Source: Anaerolineales bacterium (lineage in GTDB: Bacteria; Chloroflexota; Anaerolineae; 4572-78; NAK82). From it: 14,388 bases of DNA. The stretch spans positions 1-14,388 of the forward strand of contig JAHELX010000066.1 of the NCBI GenBank assembly GCA_024643945.1, in the 5' to 3' direction. The position numbers and the translations under genes were made by a program. Positions within the stretch are counted from its first letter, which is position 1, and the number at the start of each line of letters is the position of its first letter. The notes beneath the pieces were generated by a model that saw only the letters and a list, made by a program, of their open reading frames with translations, was not told where the DNA came from and searched no databases. This document shows, in pieces, positions 1 to 7,951 of the stretch.

Positions 1-726
1 CCTATTGGGGAAATTTCCGTCCGGTTCGCAATACAGTTCAACCACTTCGCAGCCCAACTCGCGCAGCAGATGAGGCACGATGAGGCCATTGGGGCCATTC
101 CCGCCATCCACCACGATTTTGAGGGATCGCTGCCCGTGGGCTCCCTTCTTCCCACCCACGCCGGGCTTCGGGGAAATGTCGGCGTGAGTTTTGATGCGTT
201 CGAGATAGGCGGGGAGTGGGTCTACGTGTTGCAGGCTTCCGCCGGATGGGGTTGAGTGCGTGGCCGGCCGGGCCTCAGCATCCGCAGGAGACTTCGCCCT
301 CTGCACGAACTTTGTCCCCTTCGGGATATCCGCAGCCAGGCGGTAAATCTCTAGCAATTCGTCCCCACGCAAGGTGCGATCGGTGCGGATTTTTAGACCG
401 TTATGCTCGGGCGGGTTATGGCTGGCAGTTATCATCACTCCGCCGTCGGCCGCGAAAAGATCGGTTGCGAAGTTGTGGACGGGCGTAGGCACAACCCCCA
501 CGTCAATCACGTGGAGCCTGCTCTGCAACATGCCAGCGATGAGGGAACTGTTGATGCGCGCCGAACTGTGACGCACGTCTCGGCCCACTACTAGCGATTG
601 CCCACCTCGCTGCTCGAAAAATGTACCAATCGCCTGTCCAATCTTTAGCGCTACGTCATCTGTCAGATCTTGATCGGCAATGCCTCTGATGCTGAATTCT
701 CGAAAAATGTGTGGATTCACATCCAT
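1..726 (-). CDS. Phosphomannomutase/phosphoglucomutase, N-terminal part (runs off window)
   Basis: Enzyme of the alpha-D-phosphohexomutase superfamily, which interconverts hexose 6-phosphates and 1-phosphates (mannose and/or glucose) in the cytoplasm, feeding GDP-mannose or UDP-glucose synthesis. The frame is open for 242 codons from ATG at 726 down to position 1, where the gene is cut by the window edge. The start HIFREFSIRGIA (residues 6-17) resembles the AlgC-type IFRxYDIRG rather than the GlmM start. The catalytic phosphoserine loop TASHNPPEHNG is at 100-110, with Ser102 the phosphorylated residue. VVDGGNGPNG and then DGNFPNR close the visible part, as at the start of the second domain. 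The metal-binding DGDxDR loop lies outside the window. Residues about 130-190 form a longer, Pro/Gly-rich linker than usual. A GGGG(A) stretch just before the ATG is a close, weak ribosome site. Mannose versus glucose preference cannot be decided from sequence; the neighbouring O-mannosyltransferase-like gene favours mannose (inference). Confidence 0.93.
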   Translation of the reverse strand, partial: MDVNPHIFREFSIRGIADQDLTDDVALKIGQAIGTFFEQRGGQSLVVGRDVRHSSARINSSLIAGMLQSRLHVIDVGVVPTPVHNFATDLFAADGGVMITASHNPPEHNGLKIRTDRTLRGDELLEIYRLAADIPKGTKFVQRAKSPADAEARPATHSTPSGGSLQHVDPLPAYLERIKTHADISPKPGVGGKKGAHGQRSLKIVVDGGNGPNGLIVPHLLRELGCEVVELYCEPDGNFPNR

Positions 727-930
727 TTCCCCAGCTATTTTTGTCTGGGCCTTCTTCCTCTTTGGCCGTCAATGGACCTACGCTTTCTGAAACAAAAATG
801 ACCAAAGATGCCCTTGATTGCGCGCAGGGGCATTTCTTTGATCATCCATTGCCGACTCTCCTCATATTTTCCAGATGAATAATTGTCCCTCGGCATAGGA
901 TGGGTCAGTGAACCTTTGACCAGCCTCTTC

Positions 931-959
931 ATTGTAACACGCTCTTTTGGTTTGCGCAA
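931..959 (-). promoter_or_regulatory. Probable sigma-70-type promoter for the hexomutase gene, with palindromic -35 region
   Basis: On the minus strand TTGCGC (959-954) and TACAAT (936-931) are separated by exactly 17 bases, and TG-T precedes the -10 box, giving an extended -10. Transcription would start near 924, leaving about 200 bases of untranslated leader before the ATG at 726. The -35 box lies inside a perfect 10-base palindrome, TTTGCGCAAA (951-960), a possible operator. The rest of the 727-997 gap shows only weak stems and no convincing gene. The promoter is predicted by eye only. Confidence 0.5.
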
Positions 960-997
960 AGGTCACGGATTGGGGAGGGAAAGCCCCCATTGGGACA

Positions 998-3001
998 TCA
1001 GGGAAGGGGCACAGGTGGTAGAGTCAATCGACCGACTTCGGCAGCGCCTTGCGTTGGCTCATAGACAATAATAATGGGCGTGTATTCACCTGGCTGGAGC
1101 GTGGTCGGAAGGACTAGATCGTAAACATCGGTGATGAACTCACCAGGCCGCCAGGCAGTGGTAGGATAGGCAAAGTGGACAGGCACGGCATCGTCTTGTG
1201 CCACCAGTTGGCCACCCGTGCTGGGGGAAGTGCCCTCGGAGTATAACCTGACTGACACTTTTAGCTCTCGCGTGATCGGGGCCGTCGCCAGCCAGACCAG
1301 GGTCAGACGCACCGGAGGTACTCCGCAATGGATTGAGGGCCGGCTGATGGCATAACCATGCAAAGAAATCTCTGGAGTGAGGGAAGCTCCGGCGATAAAG
1401 GGCGCGTCCGGTGCCTTGAGGATTGGTTGTGGATTCACCCGAATCAGCGGGCCGACGGCACTCAAAGACCAGAGCGCGGGCGCGCCAGGCAGTTCACGCG
1501 TCAAATACACCGCCCGCCCGTCGTCCACCAAGCGGGGGATGATCGCTAATCGTTCGGCTTCTCGGTCGGCGGCGACGGGGAGAAGGTCAGGACGCAGTCC
1601 TTGCGTTGCCTGGAAGTAGCGCACCAGCGTGACTTCACCCAGAATACCCACGATAGCGGCATCTGGTTCGAGTGGCTGGCGCATCATATCCAGCCCGTAG
1701 TCGTAGACGGTCCAATCGTGGGAGCGGTTCAATACGGGCAGATTTTCCCAGGCCAGAGCGACCAATTGCCCGGAAAAAAGCAGGACCGTGACCAGCGACA
1801 GAATGAGTCTCATTGAGGAAAGGCGATTTGTGCTCACTGATCTCAGTTCACCCAACAGCCAGCCGGCGGCCACCCCCACCCATATCGCCCAGATGAGGAA
1901 GGGGGGTATGAAGAAAACCTGGATGTCGGCCACACGATAAAACAGGTTGAAGGCGAAGTAAGTGATGAATGCAATCCCCGTGAGACTCCGGATGCCGCGC
2001 TGGCGTAGAGCTACAAGACCGACCAACCCCGCAGCAAGACCCAGAGGGCCAAACTGCTGCAAGAACAAGGAGAAATAAAAATCGACGCCGCGCTCGGCCC
2101 CGAATGGATTCTGGAAGATGAAAACCCCATAGCCGCTGGCGGTAACATGCTGCCAGAAGCCGGCTAGCGTATTGCGGTAGGTGCCGTCTAACGAACCCAC
2201 GTGCCCTCGCAGCGGGATGTAGAGATACAGCATCAATGGTGCGAGCAGAGCCGTAGCTAGCTTCATCCCTGTCCACAGCAGGTCGGCAGGGATTGCCAGG
2301 AGCAAGCGAGTACGATGTCTCCAATCTGTAGAGTGACGCCACAGATAAAAGATAATGGCCGGAAGCAGGAACATCATCGTCCGGTGGTGGGTGAGCGACA
2401 AGCTGAAGAGGAAGGCGAGAGCCAGCAATCTCTTCTCAGAAAGCATATGGTTTTTCTCTTGCCATCTTCTCCGCACGAGCAACCACAGTATCCCGGCCAC
2501 GAAAGCGGCGTTGAGGGTGTAAACTTCGGCCACGGTCGCCTGCGACCAGAAGACTGGAGAGACGGCCAGAGACGCTGCTCCGATCAAAGCCGCCAGAATC
2601 TCGATCCATAGCTGGCGTGCGCTGTCACCAGGTCCTTTGCCAGAGAGCCGCTGCAACCCAGCTACCAGCTCCAGCCCAATCAAGTAGACAAGGGCCACCG
2701 TCAGCGCGCCGAAGACGGCGCTCATCAGATTCACCCGGTAGGCCACATCGCCGACAGGGAGCCGTGTGAAGAGCCAACCCAGCAATGTGTAGAGAGGATA
2801 ACCACTGGGGTGAGCGATCCCCAATTGATAAGTGACAAGCTGGAACTCCAGGCTGTCGTCAAACAGAGTGACAACTGTGGGGGCGAGCGTAAGTCCGTAC
2901 AGGCCCAGCGCTGCGACGAAGATCGGCAGTGCCAGCACCTGTTGCCATCTGTATGGCGGCATATCGTTAGGGTGATCGTGTGTGGGTGGCGGCATGGCCA
3001 T
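998..3001 (-). CDS. DUF2723 (TMEM260-like) GT-C membrane glycosyltransferase
   Basis: A 667-residue integral membrane protein. The N-terminal region has the DUF2723 signature: first helix at about 22-42, then APTVVTLFDDSLEF (residues 40-53), the loop LGIAHPSGYPLY (60-71), and GDVAYRVNLMSA (84-95). About ten to twelve hydrophobic segments follow up to about residue 418, then a soluble extracytoplasmic part. The family is a GT-C fold group that includes human TMEM260, an O-mannosyltransferase; bacterial members are mostly uncharacterised and should use a polyprenyl-phosphate sugar. The acidic pair usually written DSGEF appears here as DSLEF (Asp49, Glu52). Residues about 545-667 look like the beta-sandwich (YPTTAWRPGEF at 618-628 region) often attached to Chloroflexota glycosyltransferases. 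GAGG lies 8 bases before ATG 3001; ATG 2995 is an alternative. It is divergent from the stalk-protein cluster and upstream of a hexomutase on the same strand. The acceptor is unknown; the Thr/Pro stalks next door are candidates (inference). Confidence 0.85.
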   Translation of the reverse strand: MAMPPPTHDHPNDMPPYRWQQVLALPIFVAALGLYGLTLAPTVVTLFDDSLEFQLVTYQLGIAHPSGYPLYTLLGWLFTRLPVGDVAYRVNLMSAVFGALTVALVYLIGLELVAGLQRLSGKGPGDSARQLWIEILAALIGAASLAVSPVFWSQATVAEVYTLNAAFVAGILWLLVRRRWQEKNHMLSEKRLLALAFLFSLSLTHHRTMMFLLPAIIFYLWRHSTDWRHRTRLLLAIPADLLWTGMKLATALLAPLMLYLYIPLRGHVGSLDGTYRNTLAGFWQHVTASGYGVFIFQNPFGAERGVDFYFSLFLQQFGPLGLAAGLVGLVALRQRGIRSLTGIAFITYFAFNLFYRVADIQVFFIPPFLIWAIWVGVAAGWLLGELRSVSTNRLSSMRLILSLVTVLLFSGQLVALAWENLPVLNRSHDWTVYDYGLDMMRQPLEPDAAIVGILGEVTLVRYFQATQGLRPDLLPVAADREAERLAIIPRLVDDGRAVYLTRELPGAPALWSLSAVGPLIRVNPQPILKAPDAPFIAGASLTPEISLHGYAISRPSIHCGVPPVRLTLVWLATAPITRELKVSVRLYSEGTSPSTGGQLVAQDDAVPVHFAYPTTAWRPGEFITDVYDLVLPTTLQPGEYTPIIIVYEPTQGAAEVGRLTLPPVPLP

Positions 3002-3021
3002 TGGTGTTTCCTCAATGCGAC

Positions 3022-3050
3022 ATCATAGCACACAGACATCTCGTCTGCAA
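3022..3050 (-). promoter_or_regulatory. Probable promoter of the DUF2723 gene with inverted repeat in the spacer
   Basis: On the minus strand TTGCAG (3050-3045), a 17-base spacer and TATGAT (3027-3022) preceded by TG-C form an extended -10 promoter. The start would be near 3015, about 14 bases before ATG 3001, so the leader is only long enough to hold the Shine-Dalgarno sequence. CAGAC-N5-GTCTG (3047-3033) is an inverted repeat overlapping the end of the -35 box and the spacer, where a repressor could bind. Predicted by eye. Confidence 0.5.
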
Positions 3051-3106
3051 GCCTTGGTGGCTACTTTGGCACGGCGGCAGCTATTCGCATGAGAGTCTCG
3101 CTGATT

Positions 3107-3135
3107 TTGTTCTTTGCGTTATTTGGCTATACTAT
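3107..3135 (+). promoter_or_regulatory. Possible promoter for the first propeller-protein gene
   Basis: TTGTTC (3107-3112) and TACTAT (3130-3135) are 17 bases apart; an overlapping TATACT (3128-3133) is a better -10 box but then the spacer is 15. It is in the divergent gap, about 60 bases before the chosen ATG at 3197. Only moderate matches, so this is a weak call. Confidence 0.35.
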
Positions 3136-3196
3136 AGGGCTTGAATTTCAGGTATTGCACTGTATGCCTCAGTGAGTGAAGGAGATGCGTACCCTT

Positions 3197-5410
3197 ATGG
3201 ACTTTCAAGATCTTCAGCGTCAGTACGATGAACTGCGGGAACAGTTCGACGCCGACGAGATTAGTGAGCAGGAGTTTAAAGACAAGCTAGAAGGGCTCCA
3301 GCTAAAAGACGAACAGGGGCGGTATTGGACCATTGGTGCCCTGAGTGGCAAATGGTATCGCTACGATGGGCGTCGCTGGGTCCAGGAGACCCCGATCCCA
3401 ATGACTAAACATCAAGGTCGCGGTGTTCCCGAACCGGTCTCGGCCCGGGCCGCTCGGCGGGAGGCTGGACCCTTGGCTCCAAGTTGGCTTTATACCGGGT
3501 GTGGCGGCGTGTTGTTGTTGGTGGTGGTCGCTGGCCTGATTGTCGGCGCGGTTACCCTTCTCCGTGGGCGAGATGAAGCGATCGGCCAGGTTGCAACTCC
3601 TACCCTGTCGTCGGGTGTGCCGGTCTATACGCCAACCCTTGGCCCGACGCCTAGTCCGACAGCCACTGTGCTGCCCACTGACACACCGCTGGCCCTGAAA
3701 CTTTACTCCAACAGCGCCTTTGGCTTCAATCTGCAATATCCCGGCGACTGGCAGGCGAAAGAGACGCGCCAACAGGTGGTTCTTGCACCTGATGCCGAGG
3801 GACTTGCCACTTCTATCATCAGTGATACGACCGTGACGAAGGGAGTTGCCTTTGTCGTTGGACGCCAGGCCGGCAGCATTACTGAAGAGCCCTCGGGTTT
3901 GCTGGCCCAACTCATCGCTGCACTGCCTACTGATGCTTCAGCTATTGAAACCGGATACCGCACTGTAGGCCAAATCGAATGGGCTATCAGTCAGGTCAAA
4001 ACCAACGAAACTGACCCTGATCGAGAGATGACTGCCTATGTGGCCGCCACCTCCCACAATGGCACAGCGTACACCGTGCTGGCGGCTGCCCCCTCCGCCG
4101 ACTGGGATGCCGTTGCCCCTGTCTTTCAGCAGATGTTCGATAGCTTCCAATTTACGGCGCCCCGGGTAGCTGTCGTTCCCACTCCCACCTTGACGCGAAC
4201 AGTCGGACTGTCCATTAGCGTCACACTAACGCCTACCAGTTCGATACCCGGTACCCCTACTGCTACGCCCTCCCCTGCCGTTTATGTAGTGGAGGATGGA
4301 GATACATTAGGAGCCATTGCGATTCGATTTGGCGTCAGCGTGGAAGCTCTTCAGACCGCCAATGGTATTGATGATCCAGCGAAGCTACGCGTGGGGCAGG
4401 AGTTGATCATTCCGGTCGAGGGCTCGACGTCGACTGGTGTCAGGACATCCACAGCCACTCCGACGGCCGGAGCAGTGACCGCGGCTACCCCCAGCCCTAC
4501 CCCTGCAACTACGCCCACCCCAGTTCCCACGCCAACGCCAGCTCAGGTGGCTCTCAGTGGCAAGATTGTCTTCCCTGTCTTCGATCCCAATAAGCTCCTG
4601 GAGGGGCAACTGGGTGGCTACGACATATGGATGAGCGATCCTCAAGGCAACAATCGCCAGGTTTTGGTCCCCGATGCCAGCCAACCGCAACTCAATTCAG
4701 GAGGTGATTTACTCGCCTATCGGAGCTGGGATCCCAGCGGGCGTGGTGTCGCTTTCCTCACAATTGGTGGTGGGCGTGGGGGCCTGCTGAGCGGCTTCCT
4801 CGAAGATGGGCTACCCAGTTGGGCGCCTGATTCGGTGACGATTGCCTTCGCTTCGCGTCGTGAAGGAGACCGGGTATCTCGTTTATACCGGGTGAATCAG
4901 GTCAGCGGGGAAGAGCATTCGCTGAATCTGATCAGTGAATACGTAAGCACCTTACCCGATGGGCGGTTAGTCTTCAAAGGTTGTACCGTCGAGGGTAAGT
5001 GCGGAATGTACTTTAGTGGTCCAGAAGGTGGCACCCTTGATCTTCTTAGCGATAATACCAGCGACACGGCGCCTGCCCCATCCCCTGACGGTACTCAAAT
5101 CGCCTTCATGTCGTTTGAACGGGAGGGGGCTGGCAACTGGGAAATTTACGTAATGAGCAGCGGCGGCGGAAATGTCACCCGCCTCACTAATAGCGGCTCC
5201 AACGATGGACTGCCAACCTGGTCGCCTGATGGTAGTACGATTGCCTTTGTCTCAGATCGTGATGGCACGTGGGGCATCTGGGCGATGAATCCCGATGGCA
5301 GCAACCAACGCAAGCTTTTCGATATGGGCGGCTCACCCGATGGTCTGATCGGCTTCGACGTTAATAACTCTAAAGGGTGGCTGGAGGAGCGCATTAGCTG
5401 GGCGCGGTGA
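3197..5410 (+). CDS. Single-pass membrane protein: cytoplasmic WxIG/SGKWYRYDG head, stalks, PsbP-like and LysM domains, PD40 propeller
   Basis: A modular envelope protein, 737 residues from ATG 3197. That start puts AAGGAG 12 bases upstream, rather long; GTG 3176 and ATG 3185 in the same frame are alternatives. Order: charged helical segment with SHOCT-like look (1-33); aromatic module RYWTIGALSGKWYRYDGRRW (42-61); membrane helix (about 97-122); Pro/Thr stalk (133-165); a PsbP/DUF1795-like region opening with FGFNLQYPGDW (175-185) and ending near 319; second stalk (327-361); LysM domain (362-408) with VEDGDTLGAIAIRFGVS and LRVGQELIIP; third stalk (410-449); TolB/PD40-type propeller (452-737) with repeated SPDG...IAF and W(E/G)I(Y/W) blades. 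LysM domains bind N-acetylglucosamine polymers, so the protein probably touches peptidoglycan. Cys596 and Cys602 in the propeller recur in the two downstream paralogues. The N-terminus should be cytoplasmic, the rest outside. No enzyme motif is seen; a sensing or scaffold role is inference. Confidence 0.85.
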   Translation: MDFQDLQRQYDELREQFDADEISEQEFKDKLEGLQLKDEQGRYWTIGALSGKWYRYDGRRWVQETPIPMTKHQGRGVPEPVSARAARREAGPLAPSWLYTGCGGVLLLVVVAGLIVGAVTLLRGRDEAIGQVATPTLSSGVPVYTPTLGPTPSPTATVLPTDTPLALKLYSNSAFGFNLQYPGDWQAKETRQQVVLAPDAEGLATSIISDTTVTKGVAFVVGRQAGSITEEPSGLLAQLIAALPTDASAIETGYRTVGQIEWAISQVKTNETDPDREMTAYVAATSHNGTAYTVLAAAPSADWDAVAPVFQQMFDSFQFTAPRVAVVPTPTLTRTVGLSISVTLTPTSSIPGTPTATPSPAVYVVEDGDTLGAIAIRFGVSVEALQTANGIDDPAKLRVGQELIIPVEGSTSTGVRTSTATPTAGAVTAATPSPTPATTPTPVPTPTPAQVALSGKIVFPVFDPNKLLEGQLGGYDIWMSDPQGNNRQVLVPDASQPQLNSGGDLLAYRSWDPSGRGVAFLTIGGGRGGLLSGFLEDGLPSWAPDSVTIAFASRREGDRVSRLYRVNQVSGEEHSLNLISEYVSTLPDGRLVFKGCTVEGKCGMYFSGPEGGTLDLLSDNTSDTAPAPSPDGTQIAFMSFEREGAGNWEIYVMSSGGGNVTRLTNSGSNDGLPTWSPDGSTIAFVSDRDGTWGIWAMNPDGSNQRKLFDMGGSPDGLIGFDVNNSKGWLEERISWAR

Positions 5411-5453
5411 GGGCCTGTCTGAAATCTTAGATGCACCCTGTGAAATCCAACCA

Positions 5454-5482
5454 TTGACGCCTCTTGGCTCGTTTGATATAAT
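5454..5482 (+). promoter_or_regulatory. Strong sigma-70-type promoter for the kinase operon
   Basis: TTGACG (5454-5459), a 17-base spacer and a perfect TATAAT (5477-5482) with an extended TG-A in front. The start would be near 5489, giving a leader of about 37 bases before ATG 5526, with AGGTG five bases before the ATG. This is the best promoter match in the window and separates the kinase gene from the upstream propeller gene, suggesting that the kinase, FHA and M23 genes form one operon. Confidence 0.7.
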
Positions 5483-5525
5483 CATCTTAATTTAGCATCC
5501 ACTTCACACACATAGCAGGTGCAGT

Positions 5526-7862
5526 ATGAACGATTTGGTTGGTAGGACCCTGAGCAAATATCGCATTGTCGCCCGCCTGGGTCGGGGTGGGATGGCCGAA
5601 GTTTACAAGGCCTACCAGCCTGGCCTGGACCGATACGTGGCTATCAAAGTGTTGCACGGTCACCTGGCCGACGAAGAGGACTTCATCGGGCGGTTTGAAC
5701 GTGAGGCGACGGCGGTTGCCCGTCTGCGCCATCCCAGCATTGTACAGGTTTACGACTTCGACGTTGAAGAAGGCCTGTACTATATGGTGATGGAGTTCGT
5801 TGAGGGTCCCACGCTCAAGTCTGAACTCAAAGAGCGTAGCGTCAAGGGGCAGATTTTTACACTGGCCGAGACGACTCGCATCTTTACCGCACTGGCCAGC
5901 GCTATTGACTACGCTCACTCGCGGGGTATGGTCCACCGCGACCTGAAGCCAGCCAACATCATGTTCACCGCCGAAGGCCAAGTGGTGCTGACCGACTTTG
6001 GCATCGCACGTATTGTGGGCGCCACCCGCTACACGTTGACCGGCGCCATATCGGGCACGCCGGCTTATATGTCGCCAGAACAGGGCCAGGGCGAGCGAGG
6101 AGACGAACGCAGCGACATCTATTCGCTGGGAGTGGTTCTGTATGAGATGGTGACAGGGCGTGTCCCTTTTGACGCCGATACCCCCTTTGCCATCATTATG
6201 AAGCACATCAACGACCCACTGCCGTTGCCCACGACGCTTAACCCTCATGTCCCGGAGGGCGTGGAGCGAGCTATCCTCAAGGCGATGAGCAAGAATCCCG
6301 AGGACCGTTATCAGACGGCGGGCGAAATGTCCAAAGCGCTGCGGGAGGCCGCTGGCATCACAGCCGATCAAACGCTGGCGGCTATGCCCATCACGACCAT
6401 CGCACCGGCGCCGCGCGTCAAGGAAGTGACCGTGGCACCCGGCCTTGATCGCACTTCCACACCTGCACCCGCTCAGGCCACTGAGGCTCTGGCGACCAGT
6501 ACCCCGACCCAGACTGCCATCCCCGCGACTATTGCTGGGTTGCCAGTTTTGCCCATTGCTCTGGGCGTTGGGGCGCTTCTGGTGGTTTGCCTGGCCGCAC
6601 TGGCCATTGTTGGCAGCCGCGTCTTAACTACCACTGGGCCGAAGCCGGGAGCGATCAACGTCACTGAAACAGCGCTGGCGGCTAACCTGGCCGTCGAGGG
6701 TGTAGATACCCCTATAGGTATCCCTACAGCGCTCTCCACGGTTATTCCTACCAATACCAATACGCCGGCTCCCACGTTCACTGCGCGTATCGTTGTCGTG
6801 ACACCCACGCCTCTCCCGGCAACCGATACGCCGATACCAGTTCCACCTACCGACACGCCAACCCCGGTTCCGCCTACGCCCACGCCGGTGCCACCTACGT
6901 CCACGCCGGTGCTGGAGGTGGCGGCTACCCCCGCCTACGTGCCGCCAACTGCCACGCCTGTTCCTCAGGCGCCGGCAATCGCCGGCAAGCTGGCCATTCC
7001 TGTAGACGATGGCGCGGGGCACTACGACGTGGTCATCTATCAACTGCCTGATGGCAAGATTCTGGGCAAGATACCCCGGTCGCGCCAGCCGAACTTTCGC
7101 CCCGATGGTGCCGTATTGGTTGTCAACGGCCAGGGCGGCGATCATGAGAACATATGGGAATACAACGCCGACGGCAGCGGGGGGAGGCCAGTGAGTGCGT
7201 CTTCTGGCGACCAGCATCCGTTCTATAACCCAGATGGCAACAGCATCGTTTACGACAATCCCGAGTTGGTCATCGCCAAGCTTAGTGGTACCGAATGGCA
7301 TATCTTCGTTCAGTATGGGCTCAACCCACCTGATCCAGGTGTTGTGGCTGGTGACTTCATACTCCTGGGTGACATTTTCGATGGATCTGCGCCCTTGTTT
7401 CCTGTTTGGGCTTCCGACTACAGCATTCTCTTCCGCGCTTGCAACTATTGGCAAGACGGGGGAAAGTGTGGTATTTGGAAAGCAGACTCAGGCATGACGC
7501 GGGCGGGTGGTGCTCCAGAGAATCGTCCGTTTTTCATGGTGGGCGATAATGCCGTGCCCACTGACACAAAAGGTGGCAACGTGGTTTACATGACCCATGC
7601 CACTGGTAACTGGGATGTGTACGTGACCTCTATCAACGGCGGCGGGGGCGTCAACATCACCAATAACGCCGCTGACGATGGGTTGGGCACCATCTCGCCT
7701 GACGGAAAATGGGTGGCATTTGTATCCAATCGCGATGGCCGCTGGGGCGTGTGGGTTGTGCCTGTCAGCGGTGGGACTGCCCAGCGCCTGGCCATAGACA
7801 TACCCAGTTGGGTTAACGGCTATGGCGGGTGGACCGTCGAGCGTATCTCTTGGGGCCCGTAA
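5526..7862 (+). CDS. PknB-type membrane Ser/Thr protein kinase with extracytoplasmic propeller-like sensor
   Basis: A 778-residue transmembrane eukaryotic-like kinase. The kinase domain (about 11-277) has all key residues: glycine loop LGRGGMAEV (18-26), Lys41 in VAIK, Glu60 in the C helix, catalytic HRDLKPAN with Asp139 (137-144), DFG Asp157, activation loop with several Ser/Thr, SGTPAYMSPEQ (176-186), SDIYSLGV Asp197 and Arg261. It is an RD kinase and should be active. A Pro/Ala/Thr linker leads to one membrane helix (337-363), a Pro/Thr stalk (about 395-480) with repeated TPTPVPP units, and a PD40-like propeller (485-778). The end, VERISWGP, resembles the paralogues' ERI(S/V)W. There are no PASTA repeats, the usual sensor of PknB, so ligand sensing is probably by the propeller. 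Cys639 and Cys648 match the cysteine pair of the other two propellers. The next gene encodes an FHA protein, a likely partner or substrate. Strong promoter upstream. Confidence 0.93.
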   Translation: MNDLVGRTLSKYRIVARLGRGGMAEVYKAYQPGLDRYVAIKVLHGHLADEEDFIGRFEREATAVARLRHPSIVQVYDFDVEEGLYYMVMEFVEGPTLKSELKERSVKGQIFTLAETTRIFTALASAIDYAHSRGMVHRDLKPANIMFTAEGQVVLTDFGIARIVGATRYTLTGAISGTPAYMSPEQGQGERGDERSDIYSLGVVLYEMVTGRVPFDADTPFAIIMKHINDPLPLPTTLNPHVPEGVERAILKAMSKNPEDRYQTAGEMSKALREAAGITADQTLAAMPITTIAPAPRVKEVTVAPGLDRTSTPAPAQATEALATSTPTQTAIPATIAGLPVLPIALGVGALLVVCLAALAIVGSRVLTTTGPKPGAINVTETALAANLAVEGVDTPIGIPTALSTVIPTNTNTPAPTFTARIVVVTPTPLPATDTPIPVPPTDTPTPVPPTPTPVPPTSTPVLEVAATPAYVPPTATPVPQAPAIAGKLAIPVDDGAGHYDVVIYQLPDGKILGKIPRSRQPNFRPDGAVLVVNGQGGDHENIWEYNADGSGGRPVSASSGDQHPFYNPDGNSIVYDNPELVIAKLSGTEWHIFVQYGLNPPDPGVVAGDFILLGDIFDGSAPLFPVWASDYSILFRACNYWQDGGKCGIWKADSGMTRAGGAPENRPFFMVGDNAVPTDTKGGNVVYMTHATGNWDVYVTSINGGGGVNITNNAADDGLGTISPDGKWVAFVSNRDGRWGVWVVPVSGGTAQRLAIDIPSWVNGYGGWTVERISWGP

Positions 7863-7951
7863 GGCCGACAAAGGGGACTCAAGCGTAGGGCCCCCCCTCA
7901 CCTTCAGAAAGATTTTTGAGATAAAGTTCCAAAAAAGGAAGCAGAATCTTT

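Noticed and set aside
735..959. 74-codon minus-strand reading frame in the gap between the mutase and glycosyltransferase genes
   Set aside because: It starts at a TTG in the -35 box and its first ATG falls at the -10 box of the predicted promoter; no Shine-Dalgarno and no recognisable protein features.
970..990. TGGGG/CCCCA stem after the glycosyltransferase stop as a terminator
   Set aside because: Only five pairs with a nine-base loop and no T tract on the minus strand downstream.
5487..6371. 294-codon minus-strand frame opposite the kinase domain
   Set aside because: Antisense to a kinase domain with every motif intact; composition is low-sense (His, Arg, Val rich) and expected from the codon bias of the real gene.
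6473..7454. Two long minus-strand frames with Gly/Val or Arg/Gly repeats opposite the kinase stalk
   Set aside because: The repeats are just the reverse complement of the Pro/Thr stalk codons.
7863..7951. G/C-run stem in the kinase-FHA gap as a terminator
   Set aside because: Pairing between the AGGGG and CCCCT runs is poor, with a large loop and no U tract; the genes more likely share a transcript.
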